Source: Gammaproteobacteria bacterium (lineage in GTDB: Bacteria; Pseudomonadota; Gammaproteobacteria; GCA-001735895). Taken from it: a stretch of DNA of 64,000 nucleotides. The stretch is from assembly GCA_030066085.1 (NCBI GenBank), contig JASJCI010000028.1, forward strand, positions 1-64,000. The letters run 5' to 3'. The notes under the pieces were generated by a model. The model saw nothing but the letters and a program-made list of their open reading frames with translations, did no database searches and was not told where the DNA came from. Made by a program: the position numbers and the translations under genes. Shown here in pieces: positions 25,208-35,181 of the stretch (position 1 is its first letter; each line of letters begins with the position of its first letter).

Positions 25208-25327
25208 GCTATTGTTCGGTCCCGGCCGTCTGAATGGACGACGCATTATACATAGATGCTGATTCTAGCCTATCAGCAGGGATTATTTTGCCCGCCGACA
25301 CGACATTTCGAACGCAGGAATTCAAGC

Positions 25328-25750
25328 ATGCTCTGGATCAAGGCCTTTCACGTCATATTCATGGTCGCCTGGTTCGCCGGCCTGTTTTACCTGCCTCGCC
25401 TGTTCGTCAATCACGCCATGGCGGAAGAGCCCGCGGTGCGGGACCGGCTGGCGATCATGGAAGCCAAGCTGTACCGCTTCATCACGCCGTGGATGTTGCT
25501 GACACTCGGGTTCGGCTTCTGGCTGCTGTACGAGTATGCCTGGGCGGCCTACAGGCACATGGGCTGGCTGCACCTCAAGCTGCTGCTGGTCGCGGGACTG
25601 GTGGTGTATCACTTCTACTGCGGCAAGATCGTGCGTGATTTCGCCGCCGGCCGCTGCCAGCGTTCGCACGTCTGGTTCCGCTGGTTCAACGAGCTGCCGG
25701 TGCTGGTGCTGTTCAGCGCCGTAATCCTGGCCGTGGTCAAGCCATTCTAG
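25328..25750 (+). CDS. hemJ: Protoporphyrinogen IX oxidase HemJ
   Basis: 140 residues with four membrane helices. HemJ oxidises protoporphyrinogen IX to protoporphyrin IX, the common precursor of heme and bacteriochlorophyll. Typical features are MLWIKAFHVIFMVAWFAGLF with the conserved His8 and YLPRLFVNHA, and a later GWLHLKL. ATG at 25328 gives the family length; the upstream extension of 24 codons is probably not translated. It lies 9.5 kb from the photosynthesis cluster and could supply both heme and bacteriochlorophyll branches. Confidence 0.93.
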   Translation: MLWIKAFHVIFMVAWFAGLFYLPRLFVNHAMAEEPAVRDRLAIMEAKLYRFITPWMLLTLGFGFWLLYEYAWAAYRHMGWLHLKLLLVAGLVVYHFYCGKIVRDFAAGRCQRSHVWFRWFNELPVLVLFSAVILAVVKPF

Positions 25751-25773
25751 GAGAGCCGGCGACCCGTTGGCCC

Positions 25774-26646
25774 TCAGGGCAGCTGCTCGAGCCGATAGCC
25801 GCGCGCCTCGAGCAACTCGAGCAGTCCACCCTCGCCACCCAGGTGCAGGGCGCCGACGACGATTAGTTCAACTCCGGCATCGGCCAGCATGGTTTCGATT
25901 TGCGGCAACCATTCGAGATTGCGACGCTGCAGCACGTCCTCCGCGACCTGCGGAATCTCGCGCTGCATCGGTGCCAGCGCGATCTCCTGCAACCCGGCCA
26001 GGTCGCCGGCACGCCAGGCCGCAACCATACCGCGCCACAGGCTCGGCATACGCTGCGCGTCTTCGAGGCTGTAACGCACGAAGCTGTCCTCGTCACCCTC
26101 GCCCATTTGCGCCAGTATCTGGATCTGTCGCTCGACCGATTCGAGATACTGCCGCGGCCGTCCCTCGGCCCGAGCGCGGGTATCCAGATGCTGGTCGACC
26201 CCGGCGGCAGTCACGCCGAGCTTTCGCAGCTCGATCGCCAGCAACGTGGTCACCAGCATGCCGGGCCGAAAAGACGCGAGCTGCGCTGCCGGGACGCCAC
26301 GCGCCTGCAGGTAACGTTCCAGCGCCAGCCAGGTTTGCGGCTGCAGGTGATCGCGCAGGCCGGTGCCGGCCGGATAGGTCAGTTGCGCCAGCATAACGGG
26401 GACAAACTCGGGGCTTTGCAGGCGCTCGATATCGGTTTCCAGCACCAGCGTTTGCGATTGTGCCCAGGCACGCTCGAAAGCATCCGGTAGCGGGTAGTCA
26501 TCGGCACCAAGAAAATGCACGGACCCCGCGAGAAAAGCGTGCTTGCCGTTCTTTTCCAGCTTCCATACCGGGGAGTCGGCTTGTGCCGGCGATACCAGCA
26601 GCACTGGCACGAGCAGCAAGAGACGCAAGACGGGATGACAGTTCAT
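25774..26646 (-). CDS. TraB/GumN family protein
   Basis: 290 residues with a signal peptide (about 1-23, ending PAQA). The family motifs are present: LAGSVHFLGADDYPLP near the N-terminus and VVGALHLGGEGGLLELL near the C-terminus (GxxH pairs). TraB/GumN proteins are related to TIKI metalloproteases, but most bacterial members are uncharacterised. It is convergent with hemJ (23-base gap) and downstream of the repeat region. Confidence 0.85.
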   Translation of the reverse strand: MNCHPVLRLLLLVPVLLVSPAQADSPVWKLEKNGKHAFLAGSVHFLGADDYPLPDAFERAWAQSQTLVLETDIERLQSPEFVPVMLAQLTYPAGTGLRDHLQPQTWLALERYLQARGVPAAQLASFRPGMLVTTLLAIELRKLGVTAAGVDQHLDTRARAEGRPRQYLESVERQIQILAQMGEGDEDSFVRYSLEDAQRMPSLWRGMVAAWRAGDLAGLQEIALAPMQREIPQVAEDVLQRRNLEWLPQIETMLADAGVELIVVGALHLGGEGGLLELLEARGYRLEQLP

Positions 26647-26734
26647 CGATAAACTCCGCTAGGCTGGCTCAAAGTCTAGTCGAGTATCGCGATTCCTGCG
26701 GCCGGCTGAAGCTTCCCGGTGCTACTGCGCGGCC

Positions 26735-26940
26735 TGCTCGAGATCCCGGGTTCGCGCTGCGCGCGCCCCGGGATGACCCGCCGCTTCGCGGCTGGCACCA
26801 CGCGATCTGCTCGAGATCCCGGGTTCGCGCTGCGCGCGCCCCGGGATGACCCGCCGCTTCGCGGCTGGCACCGCGCGGCCTGCTCGAGATCCCGGGTTCG
26901 CGCTGCGCGCGCCCCGGGATGACCCGCCGCTTCGCGGCGG
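26735..26940. repeat. Three tandem copies of a 73-bp GC-rich repeat
   Basis: Units start TGCTCGAGATCCCGGGTTCG at 26735, 26808 and 26881, giving an exact 73-base period; the third is truncated next to the ptsP stop. Units are almost identical. Each holds ATCCCGGG...CCCGGGAT (for example 26743-26750 and 26767-26774) around a GC-rich loop, plus CCGCCGCTTCGCGGC. They fill most of the 295-base gap between the TraB-like gene and ptsP. The hairpin content resembles REP/BIME-type extragenic repeats. No CRISPR features. Confidence 0.9.
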
Positions 26941-26943
26941 GTC
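26921..26943. repeat. Perfect 10-bp hairpin spanning the end of ptsP
   Basis: GACCCGCCGC (26921-26930), loop TTC, GCGGCGGGTC (26934-26943). It is the 3' end of the last 73-bp repeat and overlaps the ptsP stop codon (26942-26944). It may protect the 3' end of the mRNA or slow transcription; no T-run follows, so it is not a standard terminator. Confidence 0.6.
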
Positions 26944-29206
26944 ACTTGCCGGCCCGCAGGAATCCGCCGAGGCCCCGGGTTTCGAGCTCGGCAGCATAGA
27001 GTTCGCGCACGGCTCCCGCGTCGGGCTGCCGGACCGCGCTCACGAACAGCTCGGCCAGTTCGGCGCGGCTGAACGACAGGATGACTTTTTTCGCGCGCAG
27101 CAGGCTGCCCACGCTCATCGACAGTACGTCGACCCCCATGCCGATCAGCGCCATGACCCCGAGCGGGTCGCCCGCGAGCTCGCCGCAAACGCTGACCGGC
27201 GTATCGCAGGCCCGTGCCCCGGCGATGATCTGCGCCATCGCCTTGAGCACGGCGGGGTGCAGCGACGAGAACAGGTCGGCGACGTTTTCATTGTTGCGAT
27301 CGACCGCCAGCAGGTACTGGGTCAGGTCGTTGGTTCCGATCGAGACGAAATCGACGAGTCCGCAGATGTCCTCGATCTGGTAGACGGCCGACGGCACCTC
27401 GATCATTGCGCCGATCTTGGGGCACGCCACCGGCTGCCCAAGCTCTTCCTCGATTTCGCCGCGCACCCGGTTGACCAGGAACAGGGATTCGTCCAGCTCG
27501 GGCTTGCCGCTGATCATCGGCAGCAGGATCTCGAGATTGTCGTTGCCCACGTTGGCGCGGATCATTGCGCGCACCTGGGTCACGAATATCTCCGGATGGT
27601 CCAGCGTGATGCGCACGCCGCGCCAGCCGAGAAAAGGATTGGCTTCCTTGATCGGGAAATAGCTCAGCGGCTTGTCTCCGCCGACGTCGAGGGTGCGCAA
27701 CACTACCGGCATGCCGTAAAAGGTTTCCAGCACGTTGCGATAAATCATGAACTGCTCTTCCTCGCTCGGGAAGCGATCGCGAATCTGGAACGGGATCTCG
27801 GTGCGATACAGGCCGACTCCCTGCGCGCCACTACGCAACGACGGCGTGTAATCGGACATCAGGCCCGAGTTGACCATCAACGTAATCGGATGCTGGTCGG
27901 TCGTGATCGCGGGCAGGGACTTGAGTTCGAGCAGGTCCTGTTCGAGTTCGGCTTCCTCCGCGAGGTATTTTTCATACTCGCGCAGCAGCGACTGGTCCGG
28001 ATTGACGAAGGCCGACCCGTTGTAGCCGTCGACCACCAGGTTGACCCCGTCCAGCTGCTTGACCGGGAGGTTGGGCACACCCATGACGGCCGGAATACCG
28101 AGCGCATGCGCCAGAATCGCCACGTGTGACGAACTGCTGCCGTGCGCTGATAAAATGCCGGCCAGGCAATCCGGCGGCACGTCGGCCAGGTCGGTGGCGG
28201 TGACGTCGTCACCCACCAGGATCGTCCTGTCCGGAAAATTGATGTAAGGCGTCTGTTCCAGCATCAGCTTGCGCAGCACTCTCAGCCCCAGGTCGCGAAT
28301 GTCGTTGGCGCGCTCGGCGAGGTAGCGGTCTTCCATCTGCTCGAAGACATAGGCATGTTCCTCGACCGTGTCGCGCCAGCTCGACGGCGCCCAGAAACCC
28401 TGGCGGATACTGCGCTCGGTATCGTCGATCAGCGAGCCGCCGCTCAACATCTGGGCATAGGCGACAAACAGCGCGCATTCCTCGTCGGGCAGGACACCGC
28501 GCATCTTGTCCGCCTGCTCGTTGAGCTCGCCACAGACCTTGGCCACCGCGTCATTGAAACTCCTGAGTTCGCCATCGAGGTCATCCGATTTTTTTACCGG
28601 TACTGATTCGAGGTTGACCCCCCGGTTCAACACGATGGCTTCACCGATGGCCATGCCGGGTGAACCCGCAACCCCGCGCAGCACCAGCGCGGGACTGTTG
28701 CCGGTGGCAAAGCGGCCCTGGCTTTCAGCCCGTTCGATCGACGTCGCAAGCTGCGACGCCAGCGTCGTCAGGAAGGCTTCCTCGTCTTCGTTGAAGGCCT
28801 GTTCCGCGCGCTGCACGGCGATAACGCCAACCACGTCGCGATGCGCGATGATCGGCACACCGAGGTAAATCGGAAAGCTGGTTTCGCCGGACTCGGGCAC
28901 CAGCAGAAAGTTCTTGTGCCGGGGCGCATCCGTCAGGTTCAGCGGCTCGGCGCGTTCGGCGATGGTGCCGATGACACCCTCGCCGAGCCGACGCTCGACC
29001 TTGCCGATGATCTCCGGATTCAGGCCGTCGCAGGCCTGCAGGACCAGCACGCCCGGCTCACCCGGCTTGGCCAGGAACACGGTGCAGGCGTCGGCGCGCA
29101 GGTCGCGGTTGATGCTTGACGTGATCAGGTCGAGCGCGTTGTCGATATCAGGCGCGTGGTTAACCTCCTGAACGATGCGCTGTAATCTGTGTATCATCGA
29201 CGCCAT
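26942..29206 (-). CDS. ptsP: Phosphoenolpyruvate-protein phosphotransferase PtsP (EI-Ntr)
   Basis: 754 residues: an N-terminal GAF domain (about 15-160) followed by the enzyme I core. The phosphorylated histidine lies in SSSSHVAILAHALGIPAVMG; the PEP-binding TIM barrel contains LRTLDVGGDKPLSYF and SIGTNDLTQYLLAVDRNN. EI-Ntr starts the nitrogen-related phosphorelay to NPr and EIIA-Ntr. It lies 18 bases downstream of rppH, a pair conserved in gammaproteobacteria. Confidence 0.96.
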   Translation of the reverse strand: MASMIHRLQRIVQEVNHAPDIDNALDLITSSINRDLRADACTVFLAKPGEPGVLVLQACDGLNPEIIGKVERRLGEGVIGTIAERAEPLNLTDAPRHKNFLLVPESGETSFPIYLGVPIIAHRDVVGVIAVQRAEQAFNEDEEAFLTTLASQLATSIERAESQGRFATGNSPALVLRGVAGSPGMAIGEAIVLNRGVNLESVPVKKSDDLDGELRSFNDAVAKVCGELNEQADKMRGVLPDEECALFVAYAQMLSGGSLIDDTERSIRQGFWAPSSWRDTVEEHAYVFEQMEDRYLAERANDIRDLGLRVLRKLMLEQTPYINFPDRTILVGDDVTATDLADVPPDCLAGILSAHGSSSSHVAILAHALGIPAVMGVPNLPVKQLDGVNLVVDGYNGSAFVNPDQSLLREYEKYLAEEAELEQDLLELKSLPAITTDQHPITLMVNSGLMSDYTPSLRSGAQGVGLYRTEIPFQIRDRFPSEEEQFMIYRNVLETFYGMPVVLRTLDVGGDKPLSYFPIKEANPFLGWRGVRITLDHPEIFVTQVRAMIRANVGNDNLEILLPMISGKPELDESLFLVNRVRGEIEEELGQPVACPKIGAMIEVPSAVYQIEDICGLVDFVSIGTNDLTQYLLAVDRNNENVADLFSSLHPAVLKAMAQIIAGARACDTPVSVCGELAGDPLGVMALIGMGVDVLSMSVGSLLRAKKVILSFSRAELAELFVSAVRQPDAGAVRELYAAELETRGLGGFLRAGK

Positions 29207-29224
29207 CTGGCTTCACCGGTGCAA

Positions 29225-29719
29225 TCAGTCGTTGGCCGGAGAAACGCGGGGCGGCAGGCTAGACTCCAGTTGCGCCAGCGCGCACTGATAGACGCGGCGC
29301 TTGAAAAAAACGACGTTGTCGGCCGGGTACCAGTAATCCACCCACTTCCAGTGGTCAAACTCCGGGGTATTGGACACCCCCAGATCGAAGCTGGTTTCGT
29401 CCGATTCCAGGCGCAACAGGTACCAGAGCTGTTTTTGACCGACACAGCGAGGCTCGGAGTTGCGTCGCATCAGGCGCCGTGGCAGCTTGTAACGCAACCA
29501 GCTGTCGGTAGAGGCCAGCAGCGATACGTGCTCCGGTCGCAGACCTGTTTCTTCCCACAGTTCCCGGTACATGGCTTGTAGCGGATCCTCGTCATCGGCA
29601 ATCCCGCCCTGCGGAAACTGCCATGCATCCTGGCCAACGCGCCGCGCCCACATGACCTGCGCGGCATCATTACACAGGATGATGCCGACATTCGCGCGAT
29701 AACCGTCTACGTCAATCAT
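29225..29719 (-). CDS. rppH: RNA pyrophosphohydrolase RppH
   Basis: 164 residues. RppH removes pyrophosphate from the 5' end of mRNA, triggering decay. The Nudix box reads [20 protein letters not shown] followed by TGL. Start [12 protein letters not shown] (29719) is the usual RppH N-terminus; an ATG 14 codons upstream is less likely. Cotranscribed with ptsP. Confidence 0.95.
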   Translation of the reverse strand: MIDVDGYRANVGIILCNDAAQVMWARRVGQDAWQFPQGGIADDEDPLQAMYRELWEETGLRPEHVSLLASTDSWLRYKLPRRLMRRNSEPRCVGQKQLWYLLRLESDETSFDLGVSNTPEFDHWKWVDYWYPADNVVFFKRRVYQCALAQLESSLPPRVSPAND

Positions 29720-29811
29720 TTCGCTGGCAGGGTCATTTCGTATAGAATCCGGGCCGCCCATTCTGACACAGATTTTCAGACCCCAGCAAGCTGCGCACTC
29801 GTGGTGAAACC

Positions 29812-30465
29812 GTGACCCTGGCCATATTCGACCTTGACCATACCCTGATCGACGGGGACAGCGACTACCTGTGGGGCGAGTACATGGTTGCCAGCGGGCT
29901 GGTCGACGAGCAGGCTTACCGCGCGCGCAACGAAGCCTTTTACCGTGACTACCAGCGGGGTGAGCTCGACAACGACCAGTACCTGGATTTTGCGCTCGAA
30001 CCGCTGACCCGGCACCCGCTCGACGAACTGTACGCGCATCGGCGAAACTACGTGGAAACCTGGATTCGACCGCTGGTGCGCACCGGCGTGGCGCGCCTGT
30101 TGGCCGAGCATCGCGCCCGTGATCACCAGCTGATGATCATCAGCGCTACCCATCGATTCATTACCGAGCCGATCGCCGGCATGCTCGGCATCCCCCTGCT
30201 GCTGGCAACCGAACCGGAAATATCGAACGGGAGCTACACCGGCCGCTATATCGGCATCGCGACCTACCGCGAGGGCAAGGTCGATGCGCTGCGAGCCTGG
30301 CTGGATCAAACCGGCGGCGATCTTGCCGGCAGCTATTTTTACAGCGACTCGATCAACGACCTGCCGCTACTCGAAATCGTCGACTACCCGCACGCGGTAC
30401 ACCCCGACGACGAACTCGGCCGCATAGCCACGGCGCGCGGCTGGCCCGTTCTCGCACTGGATTGA
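29812..30465 (+). CDS. HAD-superfamily hydrolase, subfamily IB (SerB-like phosphatase)
   Basis: 217 residues. HAD motif I is [13 protein letters not shown] with the nucleophile aspartate; motif II is IISAT; motif III/IV is [13 protein letters not shown]. This is the TIGR01490/phosphoserine phosphatase-like group. The substrate is not known from sequence; it is unlikely to be the dedicated SerB. GTG at 29812 is the start. It is divergent from rppH. Confidence 0.85.
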   Translation: MTLAIFDLDHTLIDGDSDYLWGEYMVASGLVDEQAYRARNEAFYRDYQRGELDNDQYLDFALEPLTRHPLDELYAHRRNYVETWIRPLVRTGVARLLAEHRARDHQLMIISATHRFITEPIAGMLGIPLLLATEPEISNGSYTGRYIGIATYREGKVDALRAWLDQTGGDLAGSYFYSDSINDLPLLEIVDYPHAVHPDDELGRIATARGWPVLALD

Positions 30466-30477
30466 GGCTAAGGGTAT

Positions 30478-31044
30478 TCAGGCCTTGGGCAGGGTCACCC
30501 CGCGCTGCCCCTGGTACTTGCCGCCGCGATCCTTGTACGAGATTTCGCAGACTTCGTCGGATTCATAGAACAGCATCTGCGCCACGCCCTCGTTGGCATA
30601 GATCTTTGCGGGCAACGGGGTGGTATTGGAGAATTCGAGCGTTACGTGGCCTTCCCACTCGGGCTCCAGCGGGGTTACGTTGACGATGATGCCGCAACGA
30701 GCATAGGTCGACTTGCCGAGACAGACGGTCAATACGCTGCGCGGGATGCGGAAGTACTCGACGGTGCGCGCCAGCGCGAACGAATTGGGCGGGATGATGC
30801 AGACGTCGGATTTCAGGTCGACGAAACTGTCGTCGGCGAAATTCTTGGGATCGACGATAGCCGAGTTGATGTTGGTGAAAATCTTGAACTCGTCGGCGCA
30901 ACGCACGTCGTAGCCATAGCTCGATGTGCCGTAGGAAATAATCCTGCCGCCATCCGATTCCCGCACCTGACCGGCCTCGTATGGCTCGATCATGCCCTCG
31001 GATTCCGCCATGCGGCGAATCCAGCGATCCGACTTGATACTCAC
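30478..31044 (-). CDS. dcd: dCTP deaminase
   Basis: 188 residues. Dcd deaminates dCTP to dUTP for thymidylate synthesis. Conserved stretches are [30 protein letters not shown] and [15 protein letters not shown], close to pseudomonad Dcd. The likely start is GTG at 31044 (reading [12 protein letters not shown]), which gives the exact family length; an upstream ATG at 31128 would add 28 unrelated residues. It is convergent with the HAD gene and divergent from the sensor kinase. Confidence 0.94.
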   Translation of the reverse strand: MSIKSDRWIRRMAESEGMIEPYEAGQVRESDGGRIISYGTSSYGYDVRCADEFKIFTNINSAIVDPKNFADDSFVDLKSDVCIIPPNSFALARTVEYFRIPRSVLTVCLGKSTYARCGIIVNVTPLEPEWEGHVTLEFSNTTPLPAKIYANEGVAQMLFYESDEVCEISYKDRGGKYQGQRGVTLPKA

Positions 31045-31209
31045 GCGCCCGTCCCGAAAAAATGCGCAGTATATATCCACCGCCCCGCCGCCGTCGACGT
31101 ACCCGCGCCAAAATCCCGGCGGCTGCATTCTGTCGGCCGCCTTCTATACTCAACGGATGGGCAGGCGCAAGCAGTTCAAGCCTTGCCGGAGCGTGCCGAT
31201 ACTCGAACC

Positions 31210-33558
31210 ATGACTGCAGCACCCGATAATTTACGCGAGTCCGTGAACTGGCTGAAAGTCCTGCGGCAGATGCTGCGCTACAGGCTCGCCCGGCGCATGC
31301 TGCTGTTCGTGGTCGCGGCCATAACCTGTATCGAAATCATCATCGTTCTGCCGTCTTATTCCAACTACAAGAACGCCCTGATCTCGGATACCCAGAAACG
31401 CGCCCGCATCGCGGCACTGGCGGCGGTCAGCCCGGAAATGGTCGAACCGGCGCAACTGGAGTCCGCGCTCGCGCGAATCATGTTGTCGGATCCGGACGTG
31501 GTTGGCGTTGGCGCGTACGATCGTGACGGCAACCAGATCGCGCAACTCGGCGAAGTTCCAGGCTACCGACCCGGCGCGCCCACCATCGCCATCAGCCAGC
31601 TGGCAAAATACACCGAGCGTCACTACATTCACCTCTCGTCGCCGGAACTCGGTTTCGATCGACAGCTGGTCCTGCGGGTCGACATCAGCCGGATCTGGAA
31701 CGAACTCGACGCCTACCTGCTGCGTATCTTCGGCCTGGTGCTGATCATCTGCGCATCGGTCGGACTGGCGGTCATGTTCTACGTCGCGCAAACCCTGATC
31801 GTCCCGCTGGAAGCCATTCACGAAAACCTGCAGCACGCCAAGCAAAGCCCTTCGACCGCGGACGCAAACCCGATCCGGCACGCACGCGACGATGAACTCG
31901 GCGAAACCATCGACCTGCTCAACGACGCGCTCGGTGAAATCAGCGCAGCGCAACGCTCCAACGTGGCCTTCCAGGAACGCCGCCTGCGCGACTTCGCCGC
32001 CGCGGGCTCGGACTGGTTCTGGGAAATGGATTACCAGCTGCGCTTCTCTTACTTTTCCGACCAGTTCGAAAACGTCACCGGGGTCAAGCCCGAGGCACTG
32101 CTCGGCAAAACGCGCGAGGAAACCGGTATTCCGAACGTTGCGTCGGACGCCTGGGAAGCGCATCTGCAGGCACTGCGCGAGCATCAACCGTTTCGCGATT
32201 TCACCCATCCGCGCGACAAGCCCGACGGCACCCGCGTCTGGCTTTCGATAAGTGGCCGGCCGGTGTTTACCGAAGACGGCCGTTTTCTCGGCTACCGCGG
32301 TACCGGATCGGACATCACCGAGTTTTACGAAACGCAGCGCGCCCTGATGGAAGCCAAGGAGGCGGCCGAACAGGGCAACCGCGCCAAGTCGGAATTTCTC
32401 GCCATCATGAGCCACGAAATCCGCACGCCGATGAACGGAATCATCGGCATGACCGACCTGCTGATGGAAAGCAAGCTCGACCAGCGCCAGCAACGCTACG
32501 CCCAGATCATCCAGGACTCCGGCGGTGCGCTGATGCGCATCATCAACGACATCCTCGACCTCTCGCGACTGGAGGCGCGGCGTATCATGCTGGAACAGGC
32601 CGAGTTCGAATACTCCAGCGTGGTCGTTGGCGTAGTCGACATACTGACGCCGCAGGCGCGCGAAAAAGAGCTCGCGCTGGAAGTCGAAATCGATCCCGCG
32701 GTGCAGGGATTCTACCTCGGCGACTACGGCCGCCTGCGGCAGGTCATGGTCAACCTGGTCGGCAACGCGATCAAGTTCACGCGCGAGGGTCGGGTCGGTA
32801 TCGACATTCGCTGCATCGGCGGCGACGACGACCGGCCACGAATTCGTACCGCGATCAGCGACACCGGCATCGGCATCCCGGAAGAAGCAATCGACAAGCT
32901 GTTCACCAGCTTTACCCAGGTCGACGCCTCGACCTCGCGACGCTTCGGCGGCACCGGCCTCGGGCTCGCGATCTGCCGCAAGATCGTACAGGCCATGGGC
33001 GGTGAAATCGGCGTCGACAGCGAACCCGGCAAGGGCAGCACCTTCTGGTTCGAGATTGACCTGCCGCGTACGGACCCCTACGCCGCGGGCGAAAACGACG
33101 ACGACGATACCACGGTCACCATCTTGCCCGGGCAAAAGTTCAAGGCCGACAAAACCGGTGCGCAACTGCGCGTACTCGTGGTCGACGATGTCCACGTCAA
33201 CCAGGTCGTGGTCGAAAAAATGCTCGACAGCCTGGGCTACTTCGTCGAAACCGCCAACAACGGGCGCGAAGCGGTGGACGCGGTCACGGCACGTCACTAC
33301 GACATGGTGTTCATGGATATCCAGATGCCCGACATGGACGGGCTCGAGGCCACGCGCCGGATTCGCCGGCTGGACAACGAAAACGGGCGCGTACCCATTG
33401 TTGCCATTACCGCCAACACGCAGGACAGCGATCGCGACGCCTGCATCGAAGTCGGCATGGACGACTTCATTCCCAAGCCTTTCGTCAAGAAACAGCTGGT
33501 CAACCTGCTCGAACGCTACTTCCCGTCTAGCGACGCCGGTACGCGCAAGGCAAGCTGA
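31210..33558 (+). CDS. Hybrid sensor histidine kinase with PAS and receiver domains
   Basis: 782 residues. Two membrane helices (about 29-48 and 173-196) enclose an extracytoplasmic sensor domain (about 50-170). A PAS/PAC domain follows (about 258-375), then HisKA with H402 in [12 protein letters not shown], the HATPase ([22 protein letters not shown]) and a C-terminal receiver with phospho-acceptor D703 ([13 protein letters not shown]). There is no HPt domain, so a separate HPt protein or direct regulator is expected. Ligand and target are unknown. The long open frame upstream of the ATG belongs to antisense dcd and was excluded. Confidence 0.92.
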   Translation: MTAAPDNLRESVNWLKVLRQMLRYRLARRMLLFVVAAITCIEIIIVLPSYSNYKNALISDTQKRARIAALAAVSPEMVEPAQLESALARIMLSDPDVVGVGAYDRDGNQIAQLGEVPGYRPGAPTIAISQLAKYTERHYIHLSSPELGFDRQLVLRVDISRIWNELDAYLLRIFGLVLIICASVGLAVMFYVAQTLIVPLEAIHENLQHAKQSPSTADANPIRHARDDELGETIDLLNDALGEISAAQRSNVAFQERRLRDFAAAGSDWFWEMDYQLRFSYFSDQFENVTGVKPEALLGKTREETGIPNVASDAWEAHLQALREHQPFRDFTHPRDKPDGTRVWLSISGRPVFTEDGRFLGYRGTGSDITEFYETQRALMEAKEAAEQGNRAKSEFLAIMSHEIRTPMNGIIGMTDLLMESKLDQRQQRYAQIIQDSGGALMRIINDILDLSRLEARRIMLEQAEFEYSSVVVGVVDILTPQAREKELALEVEIDPAVQGFYLGDYGRLRQVMVNLVGNAIKFTREGRVGIDIRCIGGDDDRPRIRTAISDTGIGIPEEAIDKLFTSFTQVDASTSRRFGGTGLGLAICRKIVQAMGGEIGVDSEPGKGSTFWFEIDLPRTDPYAAGENDDDDTTVTILPGQKFKADKTGAQLRVLVVDDVHVNQVVVEKMLDSLGYFVETANNGREAVDAVTARHYDMVFMDIQMPDMDGLEATRRIRRLDNENGRVPIVAITANTQDSDRDACIEVGMDDFIPKPFVKKQLVNLLERYFPSSDAGTRKAS

Positions 33559-33576
33559 GCGCGCGCTCGCCGGGCG

Positions 33577-34470
33577 CTAGATTTCGCGATCCTGGAAATG
33601 CGCGTACAGCGCGTCGCTGAGCGCGCGTACCCGTCGCGACACCAGCCTCCCGGGTGGATAGACCGCGTACATGCCGATCGACGGCGACGGGTATTCGGTC
33701 AGGATCGGCACCAGTTCGCCGCGTTCGACGAACTTCCAGAGGTAGGCGCGCGGGCCGTTGACCACCGCCAGATCACGACTCGCCAGGGTCGCCAGGAACT
33801 CGCCGTTATTGGCGCTGACGCGATAACGCACGCGCGGACTGATCCGCTTGCCGCCTTCCTCGTACGACCACTGGCGGCCGGCCGGCACGTTGCTGTAAAC
33901 CAGGACTTCCCGCTGCAGGAGCTCCCGCGGATGACGCGGTTCGCCGTGGCGCTGCAGGTAGGCCGGGCTGGCACAGGTTACGAAACGCACGCTCGCGAGG
34001 CGGCGCGCTACCAGGCTGGAATCTCCGAGCTTACCGACCCGGATTGCCAGATCGACATTTTCCTCGATCAGGTCGACCGTGCGCTCGTTGAGGTCGACGT
34101 CGAGCGAGATTTGCGGGTGCAACCGCAGGAACTCGGCGATCGGGTCGGCCAGTACGCTGACACCGAAGGCCAGCGGCAGGGTTACGCGAATACGTCCCGT
34201 AATCTCGCCTTCCGCGGCAACGACCGACTGCTCGGCTTCGTCGAGATCGGCGAGTAACCGGCTTGCACGTTCGTAGAAGGTCCTGCCGGCGTCGGTCAGC
34301 GTTTGCCGTCGTGTCGTACGCTGCAGCAGCTGCACACCGAGACGCCGTTCGAGTTCACTGACACGGCGGCTGATCATCGACTTGGCGATACCGAGCCTGT
34401 CGCCGGCATTACCGAATCCCTGGTAGTCGACCACGGCGACGAATGCCGTCATTTCCTCGAGTCGGTTCAT
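33577..34470 (-). CDS. LysR-family transcriptional regulator (divergent from azoreductase)
   Basis: 297 residues. An N-terminal winged helix (MNRLEEMTAFVAVVDYQGFG, then GIAKSMISRRVSELERRLGV) and a C-terminal substrate-binding domain. It has the layout of LysR proteins that control adjacent, divergent reductase genes. The 101-base gap to the azoreductase gene contains a strong palindrome, the probable operator. Quinone-like or electrophile inducers are known for similar pairs, but that is inference here. Confidence 0.93.
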   Translation of the reverse strand: MNRLEEMTAFVAVVDYQGFGNAGDRLGIAKSMISRRVSELERRLGVQLLQRTTRRQTLTDAGRTFYERASRLLADLDEAEQSVVAAEGEITGRIRVTLPLAFGVSVLADPIAEFLRLHPQISLDVDLNERTVDLIEENVDLAIRVGKLGDSSLVARRLASVRFVTCASPAYLQRHGEPRHPRELLQREVLVYSNVPAGRQWSYEEGGKRISPRVRYRVSANNGEFLATLASRDLAVVNGPRAYLWKFVERGELVPILTEYPSPSIGMYAVYPPGRLVSRRVRALSDALYAHFQDREI

Positions 34471-34489
34471 TGTTCTTTTTTTGGCAACA

Positions 34490-34507
34490 GTGAAATAATT
34501 ATATCAC
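34490..34507. promoter_or_regulatory. Probable LysR operator palindrome
   Basis: GTGAAATAATTATATCAC is an 18-base near-perfect palindrome (16 of 18 positions symmetric) in the AT-rich gap between the divergent LysR and azoreductase genes. Its central ATAATTAT is fully symmetric. Position, size and symmetry fit a LysR recognition site. Confidence 0.6.
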
Positions 34508-34571
34508 CATTTATTAATAATCCGGAACAACCATAATGGCGTAACCAACAACATTTACCGGAGTCAAAACC

Positions 34572-35180
34572 ATGCCCAACCCGACCAGAATCCTGCGTCT
34601 CGACGCCAGCGCAACCCCTGCCGAGTCCGCCAGCAGGCAACTCGGCGACCGCCTGCTGCAGCGAGCCCGGCTCGCCGCGGGTGAAGTCGAGCTGCGCCAG
34701 CGCGACCTCAACCAGGGCCTTTCTTTCATCGACGAGTCCTGGGTCGGCGCCAACCTTAGCGCGGCCGATGCGCGTGACGATAGCCAGCGTGCACGCCTCG
34801 CCCTGTCGGACGAGCTGATCGATGAACTGATGTGGGCCGACCATATCGTGCTGACGACGCCAATGTACAATTTCAGCGTACCGGCAACGCTCAAGGCATG
34901 GATCGACCTGGTGTGCCGTGCCGGCATAACCTTTCGCTATACCCCGCAAGGCCCGGTGGGTCTGCTCGAGGGCAAGCGTGTCGATATCGTCGTCACCACC
35001 GGTGGCGTGCCGCTCGAAAGCCCGGTCGACTTCCTCAGCGGTTACCTGCGCCAGGTATTCGGTTTTATCGGGCTCAGCGACGTAACCCTCATCAGCGCGG
35101 ACCGGATGAACATCGATGCGGAGGCCAGTTTCGCCGCCGCGCTCGAACAGATCGAGCGCAGCTACCCGGTCGCGGCCTGA
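34572..35180 (+). CDS. azoR: FMN-dependent NADH-azoreductase / quinone reductase (AzoR family)
   Basis: 202 residues of flavodoxin-like fold. Family stretches are RILRLDASATPAESASRQL, TTPMYNFSVPATLKAWIDLV and GKRVDIVVTTGGVP. AzoR enzymes reduce quinones and azo compounds with NADH, and protect against electrophiles. It is divergent from the LysR regulator and one base from a pirin gene, so the two may be coexpressed. Confidence 0.92.
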   Translation: MPNPTRILRLDASATPAESASRQLGDRLLQRARLAAGEVELRQRDLNQGLSFIDESWVGANLSAADARDDSQRARLALSDELIDELMWADHIVLTTPMYNFSVPATLKAWIDLVCRAGITFRYTPQGPVGLLEGKRVDIVVTTGGVPLESPVDFLSGYLRQVFGFIGLSDVTLISADRMNIDAEASFAAALEQIERSYPVAA

Positions 35181-35181
35181 G

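Noticed and set aside
24326-25255. 309-codon plus-strand frame opposite argC
   Set aside because: Shadow of argC, whose catalytic cysteine and nucleotide motif are clear on the other strand.
26735-26940. CRISPR array
   Set aside because: Units are directly adjacent 73-mers without variable spacers, and no cas genes are present.
26676-27188. Repetitive open frames through the 73-bp repeats
   Set aside because: Several frames stay open only because the GC-rich repeat lacks stops; the repeating peptide is a by-product.
31231-33297. 688-codon minus-strand frame opposite the sensor kinase
   Set aside because: Same antisense effect; the translated protein shows no domain, while all kinase motifs are on the plus strand.
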